Assembly: GCF_013044505.1 (NCBI RefSeq)
Contig: NZ_JABERD010000071.1
Span: 1 to 45,663 of the forward strand
Length of the DNA stretch: 45,663 nucleotides
Reading direction: 5' to 3'
From: Streptomyces sp. S3(2020)
GTDB lineage: Bacteria; Actinomycetota; Actinomycetes; Streptomycetales; Streptomycetaceae
Below are positions 24,757-32,792 of the stretch, in pieces. Each line of letters begins with the position of its first letter. Position 1 is the stretch's first letter. The notes below the pieces were generated by a model. The model made no database searches, was not told the origin of the DNA, and saw only the letters and a list, made by a program, of their open reading frames with translations. The position numbers were made by a program, and so were the translations under genes.

Positions 24757-25380
24757 ATGGCTGTGGCGGCGCGGGGTCCGGCAGAAGCGATCTCCGGTGC
24801 GGCGGCGCCTGGCACCCTGTTCCCTCAGGGTGCAGCTATCGGCGTGTTGAGTATGTTCGGCATCGATGCGGTAGTTGCGTACAGCGAAAACGAGGACGAG
24901 ATCAAGCGACGTGCGCGCGTTGGCACGCGGGAACTCACCAATCCTCGGGCGTTGGACCTGCTGATGAACCTCCCCCTGGGCGAGCCTGTCCCGGTGACTT
25001 CACTGAGCGACACGGAGCAGCGCGTGCTGAGGCGGATGCCCGCGGGAACGGTTACCCGGCATGACAACGTCGTCGTTCGCGAAGCAACTCACCCCATCCG
25101 TGTCGATCTGGCCGTCGTCCCGGGCAAAGGCTGGGCCTCTGCTAAGGAAAAAGTCGAATGGTTCACACCTTTCTGCGCGCGGGCTGTCTTGATCGACCGG
25201 CCTCTGCGGCGTCGAGATGACGCCGTGATGGAGGCAGAGTTCTACGGCATTGGGCTACTCGTCGCGACCAGCAATGACGTTGAGGTCGTTGTCCCGCCTC
25301 GCCCCTTTGTGCGGCGTCGGCACACTGTGGCCGGCTGGAGGTTCGTGGAAGAGGCGTATAAGCAGCTCTCGGCTCGGTGA
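24757..25380 (+). CDS. Hypothetical protein (possible HTH plus nuclease-like fold)
   Basis: A 207-aa protein with good RBS (GAGG before the ATG) but no recognised family. The middle (about 60-105, LTNPRALDLLMNLPLGEPVPVTSLSD in parts) looks like a winged helix. The C-terminal half alternates strands and helices (RVDLAVVPG, ARAVLIDRP, EAEFYGIGLLVAT), which could be a PD-(D/E)XK-like fold without a clear catalytic set. It converges on the TIM-barrel gene with a 6-bp gap. It could be part of the adjacent ImmA/IrrE module, but orientation argues against one operon. Confidence 0.7.
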   Translation: MAVAARGPAEAISGAAAPGTLFPQGAAIGVLSMFGIDAVVAYSENEDEIKRRARVGTRELTNPRALDLLMNLPLGEPVPVTSLSDTEQRVLRRMPAGTVTRHDNVVVREATHPIRVDLAVVPGKGWASAKEKVEWFTPFCARAVLIDRPLRRRDDAVMEAEFYGIGLLVATSNDVEVVVPPRPFVRRRHTVAGWRFVEEAYKQLSAR

Positions 25381-25386
25381 GCCGCC

Positions 25387-26550
25387 TCAGGGCGTGATCG
25401 GCAGCGTTGCCCAGGCCTCCAGCGGGTCAGGGACTACAAAGCCCGCCTTCGAATTTGCCGACAGCCCCAGGCGCTCGTTTTCCAGGGCGTAGTGCGCGAT
25501 GGCGGCGGCGCACTTGTCGCGCCACCACGCTTTGCGCTCCAGCCCGGGCTTCCTGCTGGTGATCTCGATGACCCAGGCGCTCCAGGTGCTGATGTTGTGG
25601 TCTTCCGACTCGCGCCGCGCTTCGCCGCCCGGATCGTTGAAGCGGTCCAGGCCGCGACCGTCACAGACGTCGCAGCTGCACGTTGCTGGCTGGTGATTGG
25701 CGTACAGGCGGGCCAGAGACTGGGTGCCCTTGAAGCACATCAGGCTCGGCATCAGCACTGATGGGTATTGAGGTCCACCGCCGTTGGGGTTGAACAACGC
25801 CCGCTCGCCAGGGGGAATGCTGTGTCGACTGGCGCTATCAGCGCCGATACCTGCAAACAGCCCGCCGTGCGCGAGTGCGTCCAGTGCGGCCAGATCGGTC
25901 CGCAGCAGGGCGACGTCAGGAAGCTCGGCCAGGACTCGCCGCAGATTGGCGGGAACACTCTTGGCTTGTTCCATCGGATCGAATTGCCGGAACAGCGTCA
26001 GCGCCTTCGGATGCGGGATGCGCTTGCAGACGGCGATCAGCTGACTGAGGAACGCGTCGGTGAGCCAGGCGATGTCGATCGGGAGGTTGACGATTGTGTC
26101 GGCCCGCTCGATGCGCTCGGACTGGCGCATGACCGCCTTGAGTGCCCTGGAAGCTCCCGGAGGGATGTATCCGGTCGGTGTGAGAGCGGCGCTGGCGCCA
26201 CGGGCCTTCTGTAGCTGAAGCGAGGTATCGACGGTGTCGAACAGCTCGTTGCCGTCCAGCAGAAAGGGTTCATCGGCTGTCGCCGTGTGTGTCTTGTAGG
26301 CCGCAGTGTCGATCAGCAGGGCGCCTGTGAAGCCGGAGGTGCGGAGCTGGTAGGCGCGTTCACCTGCCTTCTCCCCGCTCATGACGACGCCGCCGAGGTC
26401 ATCGTCCAGCGGGGTCCGCATCTGCGGTACGAAGCGGGCATTCTCATGCAGCAGTACACGGCCCTGCAGCAGCGGCGCGGCCGGTACCGACGCATCGAGG
26501 ACCCGCAGGGCGGGGGTGCGGCCGGGGAACGGCGAGTATGCCATTGTCAC
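25387..26550 (-). CDS. TIM-barrel-like protein with a TGT-type zinc site
   Basis: A 387-aa protein of unknown family. Near residue 300 it has CSCDVC followed 21 residues later by an HN pair (DHNISTW), i.e. C-x-C-x2-C-x21-H, which resembles the zinc site of tRNA-guanine transglycosylases and DNA-modifying DpdA relatives. Strand-like segments such as FTGALLIDTAAY, ADTIVNLPIDIAWL, KALTLFRQFD and GLFAGIGADSASRH fit a (beta/alpha)8 barrel. The usual TGT active-site string is not recognisable, so base exchange is only a hypothesis. It is coupled to the upstream XRE-ImmA/IrrE gene by a 4-nt overlap (26547-26550), suggesting that protease-regulator controls it. Confidence 0.72.
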   Translation of the reverse strand: MTMAYSPFPGRTPALRVLDASVPAAPLLQGRVLLHENARFVPQMRTPLDDDLGGVVMSGEKAGERAYQLRTSGFTGALLIDTAAYKTHTATADEPFLLDGNELFDTVDTSLQLQKARGASAALTPTGYIPPGASRALKAVMRQSERIERADTIVNLPIDIAWLTDAFLSQLIAVCKRIPHPKALTLFRQFDPMEQAKSVPANLRRVLAELPDVALLRTDLAALDALAHGGLFAGIGADSASRHSIPPGERALFNPNGGGPQYPSVLMPSLMCFKGTQSLARLYANHQPATCSCDVCDGRGLDRFNDPGGEARRESEDHNISTWSAWVIEITSRKPGLERKAWWRDKCAAAIAHYALENERLGLSANSKAGFVVPDPLEAWATLPITP

Positions 26551-27677
26551 CTACTTGTCGGTGATTCCGGTGGCCGTGTGGTCACCGGGGTGGAGGAAGG
26601 ACACGAGTAGATCTCGGTGAACTCCTCGAGTTCCAGGCCGACTAGGTGGGCTGCCTGGGACAGGTCGAGGTTGTGCTGCTGCCTCAGTCGGGTCACGACC
26701 TCGGCAAGGTGACGCGGGGTCTCGAACTCGAAGGTAACGGGTTCGGTGGTTCGGTAGCCCAAGGCGGACATCTCCACCATGAGCGAGCGGTACTGCCACT
26801 CGGTGAGGACGCCTAGTGACTTGGCTCGGCGGGCGAGTGCTGCCATCGAGACCCTCCACCGACGCTTCAGTTCCATCAACCGCTGCAAGTCCATGCGCGG
26901 CCGAAGCTCGGTCACGATGTCCTCGTGCGGCATGAGGAATTCGGCTGCGAATTCATCGGCTTGCTGTTCCTGCAAGCGTCCGTCCCCAGGCTCAGTGTGC
27001 ATCACGATGTGCCCGAGCTCGTGCGCCAGGCTGAAACGATAACGGTCCGCAGGGGCAGTCGAGTTGAGAAGGAAGAGCGGGCGTTCACCGTGCGGCCACT
27101 GGCTCACGGCATCCAGCTCACGCGCTTGCAGATCGCGAGCCACGAGTAGAGCGCCAGCGGTTTCGAGCACCTCTACCACATTGGGGACGGGACCGGACGG
27201 GAGCCCCCATTCCAACCGCAGCGTCTCCGCGGCATCGGCCGGCGTATCAAAGTCGTCGACTGCGATGTGTCTGAACGCGTGCTTCTCGTCGTCGTAGCTC
27301 GCGGCCGTCAGGGCTTCCACCTGGAGGCGAGTAACTGCCAGAGTCGCGTGAACGCGTCGCAGTGCCAATGCGCCCATGGAAGCGCGCTTGCGGTGATGAA
27401 CGAGCCCAACGCCCACCCCGTCGTTGTCAGTGGTGCGGCATAGCATCTCCGGTGTGTACCTGAGAGCTGTGGAGATCAGGGCGAGACGATCGCCCTTCAC
27501 TAGCAGGCGGCCGGCTTCGGCTCGGCTGACATACCCCTGTGACACGGTTTCGCTGGTCGCCCGGCCCGTCATCTCGCGTGCCAGGTCAACCTGCGTCCAA
27601 CCGCGCGACTCGCGAGCCAACGTCAACATGGCGGGCTGCGCCACCAAGTCGACGATGTCATCCACGGCGACAACCAC
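26547..27677 (-). CDS. XRE regulator fused to ImmA/IrrE metallopeptidase (module A)
   Basis: A 376-aa protein with an N-terminal Cro/C1 helix-turn-helix (about residues 15-75, RESRGWTQVDLAREMTG) and an ImmA/IrrE zinc peptidase domain. HELGH at 219-223 supplies the zinc ligands and catalytic Glu, and QQADEFAAEFLMP supplies the third ligand. The C-terminal 120 residues are helical. Family members cleave repressors or act as antitoxins/regulators for neighbouring genes. It is followed, with a 4-nt overlap, by the TIM-barrel gene, and is divergent from a second ImmA/IrrE gene. Confidence 0.9.
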   Translation of the reverse strand: MVVAVDDIVDLVAQPAMLTLARESRGWTQVDLAREMTGRATSETVSQGYVSRAEAGRLLVKGDRLALISTALRYTPEMLCRTTDNDGVGVGLVHHRKRASMGALALRRVHATLAVTRLQVEALTAASYDDEKHAFRHIAVDDFDTPADAAETLRLEWGLPSGPVPNVVEVLETAGALLVARDLQARELDAVSQWPHGERPLFLLNSTAPADRYRFSLAHELGHIVMHTEPGDGRLQEQQADEFAAEFLMPHEDIVTELRPRMDLQRLMELKRRWRVSMAALARRAKSLGVLTEWQYRSLMVEMSALGYRTTEPVTFEFETPRHLAEVVTRLRQQHNLDLSQAAHLVGLELEEFTEIYSCPSSTPVTTRPPESPTSR

Positions 27678-28059
27678 CTTCCACGGTCAGACTCTCCAGC
27701 AAGCAGCACCATACAACCCCACGTGGCATGCACGGAAACATACCTCAAAATATTCCACTGGTGATGCGCGCCGCTGCTTCCGGAGCGAGGATCCCTTGGT
27801 GATCAGATTTAGCCTCCGCCTGCTTGAGGCCTGGCGTGTGGGTGTGTAGGGCGGGGTGGGTGTGCGTGATCCACTGGTCCAGGTTGTAGCTCCGGCGGGC
27901 ATCACTTGGTGCGAGGAGCGGTCTTGCCTCGCGCTTACGGTCGTCGGGTGTGTCACGGTCGGCCCCGGATTCGCAACCACTGCATAGAAGTAGTTGCGAT
28001 AGTGGAAATTGGTTGCGACACTGGTATCGGAGAGTCGGGCAGCGTGAGGGGAGGCGGTT
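27678..28059. promoter_or_regulatory. Divergent control region with GTTGCGA half-sites
   Basis: A 382-bp region between two divergent XRE-ImmA/IrrE genes. The module B side carries three related sites: CGCAACCAC on the opposite strand (27972-27980), AGTTGCGATAG (27992-28001) and GGTTGCGACAC (28011-28021). They overlap a plausible promoter, TTGCGA at 27994 and GACACT at about 28017. The cluster is a likely operator for the XRE domain of module B. The module A side is AT-richer (CATACCTCAAAATATTCC near 27748) and may hold its promoter. Confidence 0.55.
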
Positions 28060-29295
28060 ATGGAAAGCGGACTGACAGGTGTGGAAGCGCTGGGTTCGTT
28101 GCTTCCTGCAGAGTCCTTGACCCAGGCTGCAAGCCCTGCTGACGTTGGACGTCGAGTCGGACAGGCCCGTACTCGCCGTGCACTGACGGGTGACGCCCTT
28201 GGCGTGCTCGTCGGGCTGGGGAAGGATCAAATCTCAAAGATCGAAAACGGTCGTCGTAGGATCAGTGTCCGGGAGCTGCCGAAGTTCGCGGAAGCTCTGG
28301 GCGTCTCGGTAGCTCATCTGCTCGGGCAGACCTCCCGGCCTACGTTGGCTATGGCTCACCGGCTGGCAGGCGACACCAACCCAGACGAGGACAGCAACGC
28401 CAAGCGCCGCGCCCTGCAATTGCTTGAGGTCGAGGACGTGCTGACTCAGCGCGCGGCGCCGCCTCCGGCTTTGCCGACCGCGGCGGGGCAGCAGGTTTTC
28501 GATTACGCACGCAAGGAACTGTCCCAGCGCCCGCGCAACAAGGCCGAGGCCGAACGACAGGGCAAACACCTAGCCGAGCAGATGAGGCGCCAGCTTGGCC
28601 TGGGGTCGCACGAGCTGGGTGACCTGCCTGGACTGATCGAGCGGCACTTCGGGGTCGACGTAGCGTTGTCTCCGCTCGGAACTCAGACGGATGGGCTATG
28701 CATCCATGGCGACGGCGTGGCTCTGATTGTGGCCAGCACTGACTTCTCCCAAGGTCATGTGCGGTTCACCCTCGCTCACGAACTGGGCCACCACCTGCTC
28801 GGTGACCCACGAGACGTGATCAACGAAGGCGAGCGGGACATGTTCGCCGACAATCTGCAAGAAAGGCGTGTCAACGCCTTTGCGGGCCACCTGCTGATGC
28901 CCGAGGAAGGCATTCGCGAGACCCTGAAATGGCTAAGCACCGGACGTGTCACCGAGCGCAGCCTGGTGGCACTCATGGAGCAGTTCGGCGTCTCCCTGGC
29001 GGCCCTGGTCTACCAGCTCTGCGTTATGGGCTTGATCACCTACGATCAGAGCAAGCGCCTGCGCAGCCAGAGGGTGACAGATCTCGTCACACGCCACGCC
29101 TCGGTGGCTCCCACTGGTGCTGGGATCACGGTTCGGCAGACAGTCCGCGCGCCTGAGCGTCTCTTGAGCGCCGCGGTAGACGCAGCACGCAACCAGCGCG
29201 TCGGCCTGGGCGTCGTGGCGACCTTGCTGCAACGCGAGGACGACGATGCTCTGTGGGATGCGGTGATGGAAGCTGATCCCGAGGTGCTCGTCTGA
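28060..29295 (+). CDS. XRE regulator fused to ImmA/IrrE metallopeptidase (module B)
   Basis: A 411-aa protein. The helix-turn-helix lies at about residues 30-85 (GDALGVLVGLGKDQISKIENGRR). The ImmA/IrrE domain has FTLAHELGHHLLGD (HELGH at 240-244) and ERRVNAFAGHLLMP with the third zinc ligand. It is only distantly similar to the divergent module A protein. ATG 28060 has a strong GGGGAGGCGGTT leader. The following PIN-like gene begins at or within 15 nt of its stop, forming a two-gene toxin-antitoxin-like unit. Confidence 0.9.
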   Translation: MESGLTGVEALGSLLPAESLTQAASPADVGRRVGQARTRRALTGDALGVLVGLGKDQISKIENGRRRISVRELPKFAEALGVSVAHLLGQTSRPTLAMAHRLAGDTNPDEDSNAKRRALQLLEVEDVLTQRAAPPPALPTAAGQQVFDYARKELSQRPRNKAEAERQGKHLAEQMRRQLGLGSHELGDLPGLIERHFGVDVALSPLGTQTDGLCIHGDGVALIVASTDFSQGHVRFTLAHELGHHLLGDPRDVINEGERDMFADNLQERRVNAFAGHLLMPEEGIRETLKWLSTGRVTERSLVALMEQFGVSLAALVYQLCVMGLITYDQSKRLRSQRVTDLVTRHASVAPTGAGITVRQTVRAPERLLSAAVDAARNQRVGLGVVATLLQREDDDALWDAVMEADPEVLV

Positions 29296-29309
29296 CGCCG
29301 GCCAGCGCG

Positions 29310-29915
29310 GTGACGAGTCCCGCGCTCGCAAAGCCTGCCCTGTGGTTCGTCGACACCTCCTCGCTGTTGTCCCTTGCCGCTGATGACAACTTGCGCCAGA
29401 CGGTCCAGGGTGAACTGGTATCGCAGCGCCGCGTCTTGCTGGACGTCGTCGTCGACGAACTGGAACGCCTGGCAAGCCAGGGCCTACCAGGCATCAAAGA
29501 CCTGGCGGTAGCGGCGCTGGAGCAACTCGACTGGCTCGGCGAACCCGTAGACACCGGCGAACTTGTCGCGGCGGAGCGGGTCGTGGAGATTCAGGACATC
29601 ATGCGCAGCGGCAGGAGCCTGAGACATCCGGCGGAGCACTGGGCAGAGTCAGTGATCATGACCATGGCCGAGCGGCTTCAGCAGATGGACCCGTACATGC
29701 TGTGCGAGGACTACAACGCACGCGTTGAATCACTCCACCACAACCTCACGCCCTTCAGCATGCACAAGCTGCTGGCACGCATGGTCGAAGGGGATCGTCT
29801 CGCCGCTGATACAGCGGTTACTTTCGCAGATGCTCTCCAGGCAGCTGAACGAGGCAAGGACTACACAGCCGCGGAGTTCATATCCGGCCGGTTGGGACGT
29901 GTGGGCCAGCCCTAA
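29310..29915 (+). CDS. PIN-like domain protein (candidate ribonuclease toxin)
   Basis: A 201-aa protein with a PIN-type start LWFVDTSSLLSLAADD (first conserved Asp) and VLLDVVVDELERLA (conserved Glu), then a helical region with ESVIMTMAERL. PIN domains are Mg-dependent ribonucleases and common toxins; the last acidic residues cannot be placed surely here. It is paired with the ImmA/IrrE gene. GTG 29310 has a poor SD, whereas a CTG at 29292-29294 overlapping the upstream stop has GAGG 7 nt upstream and is in frame, so the true start may be that CTG. Confidence 0.75.
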   Translation: MTSPALAKPALWFVDTSSLLSLAADDNLRQTVQGELVSQRRVLLDVVVDELERLASQGLPGIKDLAVAALEQLDWLGEPVDTGELVAAERVVEIQDIMRSGRSLRHPAEHWAESVIMTMAERLQQMDPYMLCEDYNARVESLHHNLTPFSMHKLLARMVEGDRLAADTAVTFADALQAAERGKDYTAAEFISGRLGRVGQP

Positions 29916-30121
29916 GCGGAGAGCTGGACGGCCGCCGCCCCCGCCGACTACCTACGTGGCCAGACGCCAGCAGCGATGGGAGGCTGCCCGCAGCGGCTAC
30001 CCTTTGGCCGGGGAGCAGGCGCGGGGTGCTGGTTGGCCAGGAGTGCACTGGGCCGCCGCTGAGGGCTGCGTATGGGTGTGCCTCGGTGATGGCCTCCTGA
30101 GAGAGTTGTGCGCCGTGCTGC

Positions 30122-30433
30122 TCATGTTCCGTCCGTTTTCCCCCGCATCGGGTCCGGTGCGTAGCCCTTGGCACGGAGCCAGGTGTCGAGGGCGAGGGCG
30201 ACGACGTCTCCGTGGGGGATGTCTGTATCAGCGTTGTAGCGGCGGATCCGGCGCTGGAGCTGGAGGACTTCAGGGACGGCGTAGTTGAGTTGACCGCGCT
30301 TGGTGTGCCGGTTTCCGATGACGCCCAGAGTGTCCGGATGCGGCGTAAGAACGTCATCGGTGGGCTGGGACTCGGCGTCGAGCGCCTCGGCGAGCTCACG
30401 CAGTCGGCGGGCGTACAGGGAGTGATTTGGCAC
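30122..30433 (-). CDS. Small DNA-binding protein, paralogue of the ParA partner
   Basis: A 103-aa protein whose C-terminal 45 residues (LQRRIRRYNADTDIPHGDVVALALDTWLRAKGY, given in part) align with the C-terminus of the 30556-31329 protein. The pattern of a short basic strand followed by two helices fits a ribbon-helix-helix or small ParB-like DNA-binding domain. A 22-bp perfect palindrome lies 25 nt upstream of its GTG start, so it is probably autoregulated. Likely role: partition or copy-control DNA binding. The span 29916-30121 before it holds nothing recognisable. Confidence 0.7.
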   Translation of the reverse strand: MPNHSLYARRLRELAEALDAESQPTDDVLTPHPDTLGVIGNRHTKRGQLNYAVPEVLQLQRRIRRYNADTDIPHGDVVALALDTWLRAKGYAPDPMRGKTDGT

Positions 30434-30457
30434 GAGAGCTGCTCCGGACGGTCTGGC

Positions 30458-30500
30458 TAGGCGGATAGCTATCCGCCTATTGGGCTATTGGAATAGGCGG
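30458..30500. promoter_or_regulatory. Large palindrome and repeat cluster (candidate parS/operator)
   Basis: A perfect 22-bp palindrome with half-site TAGGCGGATAG spans 30458-30479. A further TAGGCGG at 30494-30500 forms an extended inverted repeat with CCGCCTAT (30473-30480). The cluster lies just upstream of a small DNA-binding gene and downstream of the parA operon, which suits a partition site or autoregulatory operator. Confidence 0.7.
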
Positions 30501-30504
30501 CAGG

Positions 30505-30536
30505 GGCGGCCGCACCCCGACATGGGGGCGGCCGCC
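30505..30536 (-). terminator. Strong GC hairpin downstream of the parA operon
   Basis: GGCGGCCGC (30505-30513) pairs with GCGGCCGCC (30528-30536), extended by CCCC/GGGG after one bulged A, around a 5-nt loop. It lies 20 bp past the stop of the 30556-31329 gene. There is no T-run, as is common for Streptomyces terminators. Confidence 0.65.
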
Positions 30537-30555
30537 TCGTGTACCGCGGTCGGGT

Positions 30556-31329
30556 TCAAAACCCGCGGGCAGTGAGCCACTCGTCCAGCGCGACGGAGAC
30601 GATGTCGCCGATGGGCAGGTGGTCGAGTTCGTTGTCCAGTGCGAAGCGTTTGATCCGCTTCTTCAGCTTCAACGCGGCGGGGGCCGACGAGTCGAGACTC
30701 TCGCGCGTGATGATGCGCTGATTGAGGACGACGGCGGCCTCGGGGATGTTCTCGGGACGACCGGGACCATGGGCGTAGGGTGCCCCCTCACTGGGCGCCT
30801 CCTGCGCCCGAGCTTTCTGCGCCTGATGGGATACAGGACCGTCGGGCCTGAACGGGAACGCCGTACCGGCCGCCGCCGGAGTGACCGCTTGGCGGATGGC
30901 CACCTCGGCGGTCGGTGCCGTGCCAGAAAGTGCGAGCGCGGCGTGGGGCGGGCTGTCCTGATCATCGGATTCGGCTGGCTGATTGGGCGGGCTCCCAAGC
31001 GCTTCAGACTGGGGAGCCAAGGCCACTGGTCGCGGCTGCCGCTCGGCCAGCCCGTCGGCGGATTCCGTCCGCGCCTCGGCAGCCTCGACGGCTTCTGTCA
31101 GATTCTGAGCCGGTGCCTCGAAGGCAGCGGCAGCAGGAGTGTGCTCAACCCGCGGTGTGCCAGCACCAACCATTTCGCCCTGTGCGGTGTCCTGTTCGGC
31201 GGCGAACTGCTCTGGCGTGAGCTCAGCGGTCGGCGGCGGGGGCGGCGGGGTCGTCTTCTTAGTTCCGCCCAGGGCACGCCCGCCGGTGCGGCGGGTTGGC
31301 GGCTTCGGCCTGTCGTTCTTCTCGCTCAT
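30556..31329 (-). CDS. ParA-partner protein with disordered N-terminus and small DNA-binding C-terminus
   Basis: A 257-aa protein. The first 200 residues are low complexity (Pro, Ala, Glu, Gln; TTPPPPPPTAELTPEQF). The C-terminal 60 residues (LNQRIITRESLDSSAP, ALKLKKRIKRFALDNELDHLP, IGDIVSVALDEWLTARGF) form the same basic strand-helix-helix domain as the 30122-30433 protein. The ATG at 31329 overlaps the ParA stop (ATGA), which together with its domain makes it the likely ParB-like partner. An upstream start at 31413 lies within parA and is disfavoured. Confidence 0.78.
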   Translation of the reverse strand: MSEKNDRPKPPTRRTGGRALGGTKKTTPPPPPPTAELTPEQFAAEQDTAQGEMVGAGTPRVEHTPAAAAFEAPAQNLTEAVEAAEARTESADGLAERQPRPVALAPQSEALGSPPNQPAESDDQDSPPHAALALSGTAPTAEVAIRQAVTPAAAGTAFPFRPDGPVSHQAQKARAQEAPSEGAPYAHGPGRPENIPEAAVVLNQRIITRESLDSSAPAALKLKKRIKRFALDNELDHLPIGDIVSVALDEWLTARGF

Positions 31330-32042
31330 GCCTCGGTCAGCTCCTTCATCAGGTTGGCGTACTCGCTCAGTTCGGTCGGGACCTCGCCGAAGGCCTCCAT
31401 GTAGTGCACCCACGAGTGGATGGCGGTCTCGGCGAGTGGGAACGGCTCGTCGCGGTCCGGGCCGATGCCTTCGCCCTGGGCGGGCTCCAGCAGCTGCTGC
31501 TTCGCCCGGCCGGGCAGGCTGGTGCGGTCGTCGGCCTTGACCATGACCACGTGGGCGGTGACGTCGTGGGGGTTGCGGGCGGCGGCGCGCTCGGCCTCGT
31601 CGAAGGTGGCGACGAGCTTGCGGCGCTCGATCTTGGTGGGTGCGACCGGCACGAGCAGCAGGTTCGCCTCGGTAACAGCCTCGTGGAAGATGCGGGCGCT
31701 GCCGCCGCCGGCGTCGACCACGATCGCGCCGAACTCCGCGCGCTTGGTGCGGATGTATTCGGCGATGTCGTCGAACGGGTACCGCTCGACGACGAGGTTG
31801 GCGGGGATTTCGAAGCCGGCGGCCTGGGCGACCTTGAACCAGTCGTAGGCGGACTGGCTGGTGGCGTCGGCGTCCAGCAGCAGGGTGGGCATGTTGAGGA
31901 CGACGGCGTAGTAGAGGGCGATGAACCAGGCGGAGGTGGTCTTGCCGGTGCCGCCCTTGAGCATGCCGACCACGATGACGAAGGCGTCCCAGACGCTCCC
32001 TGTGGCCGCGGCCAGGGTCTTGGTACGGGTTTTCTCACTCAC
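31326..32042 (-). CDS. parA: ParA-type partition ATPase
   Basis: A 238-aa ATPase with the deviant Walker A KGGTGKTT (29-36), a Walker A' / switch region LLLDADATSQSAYDW and a Walker B-like AIVVDAGGG (about 104-112). This signature belongs to the ParA/MinD family that segregates low-copy plasmids and islands. There is no N-terminal HTH, so autoregulation would depend on the partner protein. The GTG start at 32042 begins MSEKTRTK. It forms an operon with the overlapping downstream partner gene. Its presence suggests the island can exist, or once existed, as a replicating plasmid. Confidence 0.9.
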   Translation of the reverse strand: MSEKTRTKTLAAATGSVWDAFVIVVGMLKGGTGKTTSAWFIALYYAVVLNMPTLLLDADATSQSAYDWFKVAQAAGFEIPANLVVERYPFDDIAEYIRTKRAEFGAIVVDAGGGSARIFHEAVTEANLLLVPVAPTKIERRKLVATFDEAERAAARNPHDVTAHVVMVKADDRTSLPGRAKQQLLEPAQGEGIGPDRDEPFPLAETAIHSWVHYMEAFGEVPTELSEYANLMKELTEA

Positions 32043-32084
32043 GTGTGCTTGATCTCCTGAATCGGGAAGGGTGTGTTGGGTACA

Positions 32085-32108
32085 TGCGTCGGTGAGAAGG
32101 CCGACGCA
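32085..32108. terminator. Hairpin between the HTH gene and parA
   Basis: TGCGTCGG (32085-32092) pairs with CCGACGCA (32101-32108) around an 8-nt loop. It is 115 bp past the HTH stop and 43 bp before the parA start on the minus strand. It could end the upstream transcript or act in the parA leader. Confidence 0.4.
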
Positions 32109-32222
32109 CGGAGGCTGCTGAATGCCACGGGGGAGGGGCTCGTGCTGCAGGGCTGGATCGCGTATCGCACGCCTTCTGTGCCGCGATCTGCGGGGCTCGG
32201 CCGGGGACCCGCGCGAGGGGGC

Positions 32223-32792
32223 TCATGACCGTTTCCTCGGGCTGCGGGCCGGGCCGTGGTGGTGCTTGGGCCGCATGCGGGTGCCCGCTAGGTGGAGGAG
32301 TCGGTAGACGGTACCGATGGAGTAGCTGCACTCCTTGGCGAGGTCCGGCACCGTGGCGCCAGCCTCGTACCGCGCCCGTAGGGACAACGCGAGCTTCTTG
32401 CGCCGTGCGGCGTCGGCTGCGGAGCGGATGCGCAGTGTCTGCTGTGTGGTGCGAGGCGTTCCCCCGGCCTCGATCAGCAGCCGCCGCGCGGCACGGCGCG
32501 TCACGGATCCGGCTACGGCCAACTCCGCGAGTGTGGCGCCCTGTTCGTCGTAGAGGCGACGCAGACGGGCGGCGAGATTGCGGCGGGCCTGCCCGTCACG
32601 CATCCGGCGCGTCTGCCACGACGTGCGCATCACGGTCCTGGCCTCGCGCAGACGGTTGAGGACCGTGCCGTAGGACAGGCCACTGCTGGCCACGAGTTGG
32701 TCCACGGTGGAACCGGACTCGTACTGCTCTCGCAGTGCTTGCGCGGTGACCTGATCGTCGTGATCGGCCGTGGGTGGAGGGGGTGGGTTCAC
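32223..32792 (-). CDS. Protein of three tandem helix-turn-helix repeats
   Basis: About 189 residues made of three related units of about 45 residues: LREQYESGSTVDQLVASSGLS, LRRLYDEQGATLAELAVAGS and LRARYEAGATVPDLAKECSYS, each followed by a recognition helix (YGTVLNRLREA, RRAARRLLIEA, IGTVYRLLHLA). Such triple-HTH proteins would read a long repeated DNA site. The GTG at 32792 overlaps the stop of the Rep-like gene (GTGA, 32789-32792), with GGGAG 8 nt upstream, so the two are coupled. Likely a replication or maintenance regulator of the element. Confidence 0.78.
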   Translation of the reverse strand: MNPPPPPTADHDDQVTAQALREQYESGSTVDQLVASSGLSYGTVLNRLREARTVMRTSWQTRRMRDGQARRNLAARLRRLYDEQGATLAELAVAGSVTRRAARRLLIEAGGTPRTTQQTLRIRSAADAARRKKLALSLRARYEAGATVPDLAKECSYSIGTVYRLLHLAGTRMRPKHHHGPARSPRKRS

